DNA of 64,000 bases. Origin: Taudactylus pleione. Lineage: Eukaryota; Chordata; Amphibia; Anura; Myobatrachidae. The position numbers were made by a program, and so were the translations under genes. Below are positions 56,941-64,000 of this stretch, piece by piece. A model generated the notes under the pieces. It made no database searches. It saw only the letters and a program-made list of their open reading frames with translations, and had not been told where the DNA came from. The stretch covers positions 7,207,501 to 7,271,500 of the forward strand of contig JAUIMM010000088.1 in NCBI GenBank assembly GCA_031769625.1, read 5' to 3'. Numbering within the stretch: the stretch's first letter is position 1; the number at the start of each line of letters is the position of its first letter.

Positions 56941-58797
56941 ATTAAAAAGTATGATATTTAGTTATCAGTTCGTTCAAATGTTCAATTATTAAGAAACAAA
57001 TAGCTATAGGTTAAGGTGAAATTCATGCAAGAATATGGATTGATCCAAAAGGATCACAAGACGACTGCAGAGTATTCCCAGCCGCCTACTTGTGTGTCCA
57101 GCTCCGTCTCGGTAGAGCTGACATAAGTATGTCATTAGCACACAACATTCTGTTTATATGGCATGTGTAAGGACAAAAGAAGCTTGTTCACCTGAAGCAT
57201 CAGCTGTTCCAGTAATAAATGTTGTTTACAGACCTAACAATGAGATGACACTTGGCTTATATAAACACACTCACAATAATTGTTGTTACCTGCTTTATTG
57301 AAGACAGTTCTCTCCCTGAGGAGTCCCAGCTATACGGAGAGGTCACAGACCTTTCAAGAACTGGACAAACAGGGTGACCTGGAATTCACAGAGACAGAAC
57401 TGGTATAGGCTAAAGGTGTAGCCATTCACTATGATTCCAAATCACAATAACATTTGCACAAATATTTTATTTTCATGGAAAAAATTGGATAAATGTCCAA
57501 GCACTGGTTACCTTATATGTAATTTTCATGCAGCATTGCGCGGGCTTTAGATTTTATATTAAGATAAGCAATAGACAAATAGCAAATAATACAAATTAAA
57601 TATGTAATAGGGTCAGTGTCAGTATAAAGAGGCTGAATATTATAAAATTGGTTTGCAGGGAAATACATGATTGCTGCAAGCTGGTAAAGGTTTCTGAAGC
57701 TATAATTGCCTGTTTACTAAGTCACGAAGCCAATAAAACATAAATGTATGATTCACACTGTATAATGAGAGACCCAGAATGTAACTAGAGTAGAGTTTTA
57801 AGGAACACGCAGTTGTATTTGTATTACCCCTTGTAGGGTTGTGATCTATTATATAATATGCTAAATTCACTGTTCCTGACATGGGCAGTGAGAGCCAGAG
57901 AGAGGTACTCCCACTGGCACCAGGGACAGGCAGTCACAATGCCCACTGCCATTAAAGATGAAAAACATGGAGCATATTTGACCTACAGCCATTTTGCTAG
58001 CCCACTCACCAACCTTCCCCAGTTTGACCACCAGACTGCTTGTTTACCCATTCACAAGAAGCTTGCGTGTGACCTTAGTATTCACCATCATCATGAAGTA
58101 GACATCTGGGGCCAAATGTAATAGGGTGAGAGTTTAGAAAATGTGAGCGTTTCATAGGCAAACGCAGGGGGGGTTTCCGTCTGCCTGGAAACCCCCCTCC
58201 CCAGCCCACACCATGACCACAATAGAAATAATGTAATAGAATTTTACTAATACTGAATGTTCTTCTCAGTATCACAAATTAAATAATTAGCACCAACTGT
58301 GGATATTTTAATATGTATCAGTCAGTAATAAATAACCTGTGCTCCAACTAGGAGATCTGGAAAACATTCACTGTTAGGGATGTGCTGCTATAGAGCTCAA
58401 TATGTACATATATGTCCAGGGCAGTGCTAGGTTCTGCTGCTGATCCCAGACTCCATGCTCTGGAATGGTTTCCCCCTCCTCGAGCCGGTCCTTAGGCCAT
58501 CGGCCCTTCTGGCATATGCCAGAAGTGCCCGATGGCCAGTCCGGCCCTGATGTGATGCGATATATGGTGAGCCACTTCATGTTCTTTATGAATAGACCCC
58601 CAAGTGTCAAATCTGTTGCCTAAGGCTATTTAACCCTTGCAAAACTACAGCTTCTTATTGAAATCAATAAAATTAATACCTGTGCCACTTTGTCATCCTA
58701 TTTCATGCCCAAAATCTTGTTGAGCACTACAAAATACAATTGAAATTTGTGTAAGGGACACACTTGCTTGTTTTTACAATGATAACTTAGTGATCGA
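56941..58797. other. Unannotated spacer
   Basis: AT-rich with no gene or clear repeat. A G/C-rich patch near 58165-58210 (GGGGGGTTTCC / GGAAACCCCCC) is a small palindrome. Confidence 0.45.
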
Positions 58798-59234
58798 GGG
58801 GCCTATTCATCAACCGATAAATGGCCTGGTAACCATGCGGAAACGCTAGTTTTTGCATTTTTAAGTTACCGGTCCATTCATCATTAGGAGTCCTATCTGA
58901 CCCCCCCGGTATTCAGCAAACTGCAAAAACTGAATGCCTGCCGAGAACAAGCGCCATCTTCAGAATTTACCTCTGCCGCCTCCTCACCAGCTCCCCGGCG
59001 GCTGTGCGCATGCGTGACCCGAGGTCACTCATGCGTTGCCGGGACAACGGGGAGCAGGTAAGTAACGCAGCTACAAAAGTAGCTGCGATACTTTCCACGG
59101 GGACAACTGCTTTTCGGAGCAGTTGTCCCATCACCGGAGCAATGATGAATTGCTCTGGTGTCAGACTTCCCCCGCTGCGAGTTCTAAACTTCATCATCGG
59201 AGGCCATACGGCCTTTGATGATGAATAGGCCCCC
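58798..59234. mobile_element. F-family MITE
   Basis: Ends GGGCCTATTCATCAACC and GATGATGAATAGGCCCCC, inverted. GC-rich interior with GGAGCAATGATGAATTGCTC, also found in the F copy at 60937-61240. Confidence 0.7.
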
Positions 59235-59292
59235 TAATTTGATTTAATTGTTTTAATAAAAACATGTTCTGAATAAGAAGCTGGAGCATGAA

Positions 59293-59446
59293 TAGTATGT
59301 TTACTAAAGTATGCTGGTAATAGCAACCAATCTGATTCTACCTATTATTTTCTAATCTGGAAGGTACTAGATAACTGATAAATAGAATCTGGTTGCTATG
59401 ACAAAATCTCCACTTTTGTAAACCCGCACATTAGTAAATATACCCC
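59293..59446. mobile_element. Small MITE
   Basis: The left end TAGTATGTTTACTAAAG and the right end CATTAGTAAATATACCCC are approximate inverted repeats, similar to 14758-14966. ATCTGATTCTACCTATTA and AATAGAATCTGGTTGCTA also pair inside. Confidence 0.6.
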
Positions 59447-59591
59447 TAAGAAGCTAACTGCAGCCTCTTTCCACACAGGCCCTGCCAATCATTTGGCACA
59501 GAGGAAGCTATGGATGGGGTAAGAGGACAATCCACCCCCCACCATAACTGCCGTGCATCCAAGGCAAGCCTAACACCAGGTACTGTACTTT

Positions 59592-59731
59592 GTACCCACC
59601 ACCCTCTTCACGGCACCACTGCACACCCCTAAGCCAAGTTCCCATTATCTATCTAGTTATGTTCATACTTGTACCACTGAACTTGGCATTGAGATGGTTG
59701 GGGTCCCTCACAGGGGGACTCTTAGCTACAG
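59592..59731. repeat. 140-bp direct repeat, copy 1
   Basis: Matches 60773-60912 over 140 bp with four base differences and no gaps; begins GTACCCACCA, ends CTCTTAGCTACAG. Confidence 0.9.
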
Positions 59732-60772
59732 AACCAAATGCCCCTCATATAATATGCCACAATTACACATATCAGAGCAGTGCACTGCAGTCCTGTATGA
59801 TGGAAGCCTGCACCCCCAGCATTAGTGTATCCTCAGTGTAGGGGGCATGCACTTATCCTGTTGTGAACAGAAATGGGAAGTCATTTACTGGATCTCATGA
59901 GCTGCCAGTTGGCTGCCAGGTCCTGTCTGTGCAGGCCGAGCATCACACGTTCACATTCCCTCCACAGCTCAGCAAACCTGCCTCATCTTGCAGGGACACC
60001 CCAGACAATTACACAGAGAACGTGCTGACACAGACAGAAAGCAGCGTTGTGCTATGGGAGGGAGCGCTCCATCACTGTGTCATTGTTCATAAACTTCCAC
60101 AGACTACTTTATGCATCAAGCTGATATGGTTGATGACTAATTCTATATATCAGCAATTACTTCATCATTTTCTCATCTTATGTTTTGTTTTGGTTTTGTT
60201 TGTGTGATAAAATCAGGCAGCAGAAGGGAGAGTGATATGTTGGAGGAATCCACCTCACACTATGGAATAGGGAGGGGAAAAAGTCTGATCACGATCCTAA
60301 CTAAGTGCCTGATTCAGAGATGGTTGGTAATTCTGCCGCACTAGCAGACGCTCTCTCAATAGCTGTTGCGGAATATACAAGTGCTAATCTCAGCCTTCCC
60401 TTTGTGCGCCACTGTTCGATGGAGGGCACGAGCGCTGAGACGCCCACTTTCACGCTCTGTAGTCTGTGCATTTGCGATGGAGTTTGTAAACACTGCAACA
60501 TCAGTCGCACCATCAGCATTTGTGGTAGCCTTGGGTCTATTCTAGCTACTCTCCTGAAATGTAACCAAACAAGGCCTCTGATGCAGTGGATTTGCGCAGA
60601 AGCACTACCAGTCACACCTGTGACACTCCCATAATACGCCCATGAAACGGCCCCTTACTGAGATCACTTTAGGTCACCTCCCAATCTCCACCTTGAAATG
60701 CCCAGAGATTGCAAACCCCTTCTCAAGTGTTAGCGATGCCATATGCAATTACGAATGGCATAGGACACACAG
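59732..60772. other. Spacer between the direct repeats
   Basis: No gene recognised. A G-family-like end TGCCTGATTCAGAG lies at about 60307, and GAGACGCCCACTTTCA near 60437 resembles the G-family element at 14375, so part is MITE-derived. Confidence 0.45.
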
Positions 60773-60912
60773 GTACCCACCAGCCTCTTCACGGCACCAC
60801 TGCACACCCCTAATCCAAGATCCCATTATCTATCTAGTTATGTTCATACTTGTACCACTGAACTTGGCAGTGAGATGGTTGGGGTCCCTCACAGGGGGAC
60901 TCTTAGCTACAG
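60773..60912. repeat. 140-bp direct repeat, copy 2
   Basis: Second copy, 1,181 bp downstream of the first in the same orientation. Confidence 0.9.
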
Positions 60913-60936
60913 CCCCAGTTGTAGAAATTAAGTTAT

Positions 60937-61240
60937 CAGGCCATTCATCAAGAAGGTAAAGCAGGAGATAGCACAGATATCTCCTACTTACCTTCCTCTG
61001 GCGAAATGGCCCACTGTCCCCATACACTAGTATTGGGACAGAATTCATCTAGCTTTGATTATACCATATTTTCGGAGCTTGAGTGTGCGGGAGCAGTGAA
61101 GCCGCACCCAGAGACAGCTGATTTTCACGTCAGCTGTCTCCGCGCCGGAGCAATGATGAATTGCTCCAGCGCTCGCAGCAAGTTAGAATTATAATTATTG
61201 GTTTCGGACCCCGATAATTAACATCATGAATAGACCCCTT
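60937..61240. mobile_element. F-family MITE
   Basis: Left end AGGCCATTCATCAAGAAGG, right end CATCATGAATAGACCCC. Contains the ATATCTCCTACTTACCTT and CACTGTCCCCATACACTAGT segments that are split by the G-family insertion at 11100-11585. Confidence 0.65.
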
Positions 61241-62305
61241 GGTGAAATGCACTCCTGAGGTCAAACAGCTACAGATCGTGTGCAATTCATATGTATCACA
61301 GATTAAAGGGATATTATAGCAACCCTACTTTAAGTTAATCCTTCAGTTTTGCAGGCTCCCCCTCAATATGAGCACCCAAGGCAATCACCTATATCTAGGT
61401 TTGCCAAATGGCCATAATGCTAACAAACAAGTGAATGAGTCTGGGAAAAGGAGCGAACAGTATTTATGTAAAAGGCATCATTTTAAACACTCATTCCCAG
61501 CAAAGCTCTATATGTGTGTGGGTTTCCTACAGATACTCCAGTGTCCTCCCAAAATACTGGTAGGTTCATTTGCTTCTGCAAAAAAAAGACCCTACCGTGT
61601 TAAGATCAACACCAAAAAAGAAGCATCAGTAGTTTTGCTCAATGCTTGAATAAGTTGACTGAATATGTACAGTATATTCAATTACAATAGGCAACAGAAC
61701 TGTTTTGAAAAGCACAGAATTTCACCCCCACCAGCACCCACGTAGCACATTTATATCACCTGTAACACAACTGTGTCACATTCAGCACAAGCCCCTCCCC
61801 CCAGAGTGCAGCTGATTCATTCTGAATTGCTGTCACTGTCTGCAACTTCTCCCCATACTTTACAGGAGAGATCCAGGTTTCCCGGGACCCAAAGACAGAA
61901 ACACTACTACAGTGTTTCCACCCCACAGTCCCATTTCCCCGTATATATGTCCTGACACAAAAGAGACCTTGCGAGCATATGAAGTACAGCAACAAAGCGT
62001 AAATACTTTGCACATTGGACCCAGTACAAATAAATAGTTACTGCTGACAGTCTCCAATAGACTGTCCCCCTCCCGCACAGCTCACGCATGCGCAGAATGA
62101 CTCCTGGGTAATAAACCCGGGAGTCCTTAGACCGCTGAGGACATCTTTAACGTTTATTGGAAGAGCTGTCCTTTGTGGTTGTAATCACAATTGTGCATGC
62201 ATACGGCATTAATAAACGCCGCTATGCATGCTTTAAGTGGTGGGATGCATCGCATTCAAAATGTGATGCTTGATACATCCCTCCCTTAGAAAGGCATGTA
62301 GTTTG
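61241..62305. other. Unannotated spacer
   Basis: No gene recognised. CTCCTGGGTAATAAACCCGGGAG near 62101 is a small palindrome, probably a MITE remnant. Confidence 0.45.
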
Positions 62306-62665
62306 GAAGCCGATGGTCGAAATCCTGACCGCCGGCTTCCAGATGTTCTAATCCCGGCGTGGTGCCGGGCGCAGACAGCCGCGGGGGGGGGGGGGGGTAG
62401 GGTTAGGTTTAAGGCTCCTGGGGGGGATTTAGGGTTAGGCTAGGGGAGGGGGGGGTTAGACACCCCCCCGGGGGACTTAAGTTTAGGCGGCGGGGAAAGG
62501 GGGGTTAGGGTTAGGCACTTGGGGGAGAGGTTAGGGTTAGGCACCCCTAAGGGAGGGAATTATGTTAGCGATACTTACCTTAGGGATGAACGGGATTTCC
62601 ACCCTTGCCGGGCTGCCGTTGTCAGGATTTGAACCACCGGACATGCATCCGGTGGTAATACCTAC
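62306..62665. mobile_element. T-family element, copy 5
   Basis: GGAAGCCGATGGTCGAAATC-type left end and CCGTTGTCAGGATTTGAACC-type right end around a GGTTAGGGTTAGGCACC core (62396-62570). The layout parallels 54592-55155. Confidence 0.7.
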
Positions 62666-63793
62666 TACACCCCTTAGAAAGGAGCATACTAAATATCAAT
62701 GTAAATGTGGAGGCTCAAAGAATTGAGATACTTTCTAGGAAAAAAAAAAAGGTATACATTACGTAATGAGATATAAGCCAGATAAATTTGTCATGTGTAT
62801 ATATTTGTACACAGGTTTATGGTTACAATGTAAAATGGTAGAGGCGTCCATGAACTGTCTATTATCTGCAAACAGCTGAACCCATTTACCTCTGAGGGCA
62901 GTGGTTCTTGTTGACTTTAGTGAGGCCCAGTGAGGAAAAAAAAAGTTGTGGAACCATTGATCAAATAGTACAAGATAGTAATTAGTGTGTGTGCCCTGTG
63001 GCTTGAATGTGTAGTATGGCTGATATCTATACTATCTGTGGAATGAGGTGTGGAAGGGAGCTGGTTCGGTCAGTGTCATTAGTTTTAGCCTACGGCCTAG
63101 TATGTGAAGAGTCCATAAAATGGATTAGGATTATATGCAGGGACTATCCAGCTCAGTAATGTATTATGTATCCAGGGTAACAGCGTGAATAACAATTCCG
63201 AACAGTGTTGGTGACTCATGCTTATGCTTGTGGGAGGCAGGTTTGTGTGATCAGTCTTGTGAGAACCTGTAAAATACACTATTATATGTGAATGGAATTC
63301 TTGGCCAGTTTGATTTAAAAAAAAAAAAAATACCTGAGAAATTGGGGCTGTGTTGAACTTTGTATCCCCCGGCTCTGGAGAGCCTCAGTTATGAATGTTA
63401 CATTACAACAAACTGACACCCAGAGATTCCTAAAAAAGTTCTAGTAATTTACTCATAAGCCGAGTTCTTTATAGGATTTTGTCACTCTGAGGCATTAGGG
63501 CCCTGGCCTTGTATTGTCCAACTACTGATCAGGAGGGGAGATTCAAAGAGAATATGCCAGTGTAACCCCAGCAGTGGTGTCACAGGGAACCAGTCAAATG
63601 ATGCTGTTGCATGGCCTTCCTTCATTTGTTAAACCTTGCCACATATATGCTTATGTTGTACGTCACATCTGTACCTGGAGTTTAATCATAAAAAAGCATA
63701 GTATTATTCAACATTTAATTATAATCTAATTCAATAAAATAGAGAGGCATTTTAAGAGTGTTTTAGTAATGGACATCAACTATCAAAAGGCTT

Positions 63794-63796
<3 letters not shown>
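62666..63796. other. Unannotated spacer
   Basis: AT-rich; homopolymer A-runs near 62740 and 63315. No gene recognised. Confidence 0.45.

Positions 63797-63839
<43 letters not shown>
63797..63839. repeat. (AT)n microsatellite
   Basis: About 20 AT dinucleotides. Confidence 0.95.
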
Positions 63840-63841
<2 letters not shown>

Positions 63842-64000
63842 TATATCTAGATATTTTTCATGCGTACCTCTGTAAAATGTTATATGGCAAATCTAATTTT
63901 AATCAGTTGATGTAATTTATCTGCAAATGGTAATCAATACCTATGTTTTTAACTTTATTATGTACGATAATTACAAGCCTTATGGCATGGACACTGTAAG

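Noticed and set aside
62600..62640. tRNA-like TTTGAACC motif
   Set aside because: Part of the end of a T-family element; no cloverleaf with acceptor and anticodon arms could be formed by eye.
1..64000. CRISPR arrays or prokaryotic defence systems
   Set aside because: Spliced vertebrate genes and eukaryotic transposons rule out a prokaryote; the tandem repeats have no unique spacers.

Overview
The window looks like vertebrate, most likely anuran (frog), nuclear DNA. Two host genes carry spliced exons with normal GT/AG borders, and nearly everything else is transposon-derived. Three DIRS-type tyrosine-recombinase retrotransposon copies, a Ty1/copia relic and dense palindromic MITEs fit an amphibian genome; the exact species cannot be read from the sequence.

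Host genes, both on the + strand: five 3' exons of FAIM2 (LFG/TMBIM2, a multi-pass membrane BAX-inhibitor-like protein) lie at 10777-17533, and their 5' exons must lie upstream of the window. A complete two-exon BCDIN3D (RNA 5'-phosphate methyltransferase) lies at 24131-28946. FAIM2 followed by BCDIN3D in the same orientation matches the human 12q13 order as I remember it, which supports both calls.

Layout: 1-1603 decayed hAT transposase (-). 1955-9355 MITEs, a 1.7-kb minisatellite and a GC-rich hairpin. 9672-18410 FAIM2 3' half with MITE-filled introns. 18411-24060 intergenic, with an internally deleted DIRS (copy C) and a palindromic MITE whose apex holds the first 120 nt of 18S rRNA. 24078-29210 BCDIN3D. 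29737-36067 a MITE and DIRS copy A, nearly full length. 36900-39900 minisatellite-rich block. 42395-48157 DIRS copy B, full-length structure but broken genes. 48947-54488 a MITE and a copia relic carrying two nested insertions. 54592-64000 more MITEs, hAT-type elements with clear 8-bp target duplications, and mostly unrecognised spacer.

The transposons are described by recurring families. G: ends near GGGCC(T)GATTCAG, 3-bp target duplications. P: ends CAGATGTGT, TA targets. T: G-rich/C-rich telomere-like cores. F: ends near GGCC(T)ATTCATCA. hAT-like: 8-bp duplications. No RNA genes, CRISPR arrays or prokaryote-type operons were seen. The most unusual signal is the 18S rRNA fragment captured at the exact centre of a palindromic G-family MITE.
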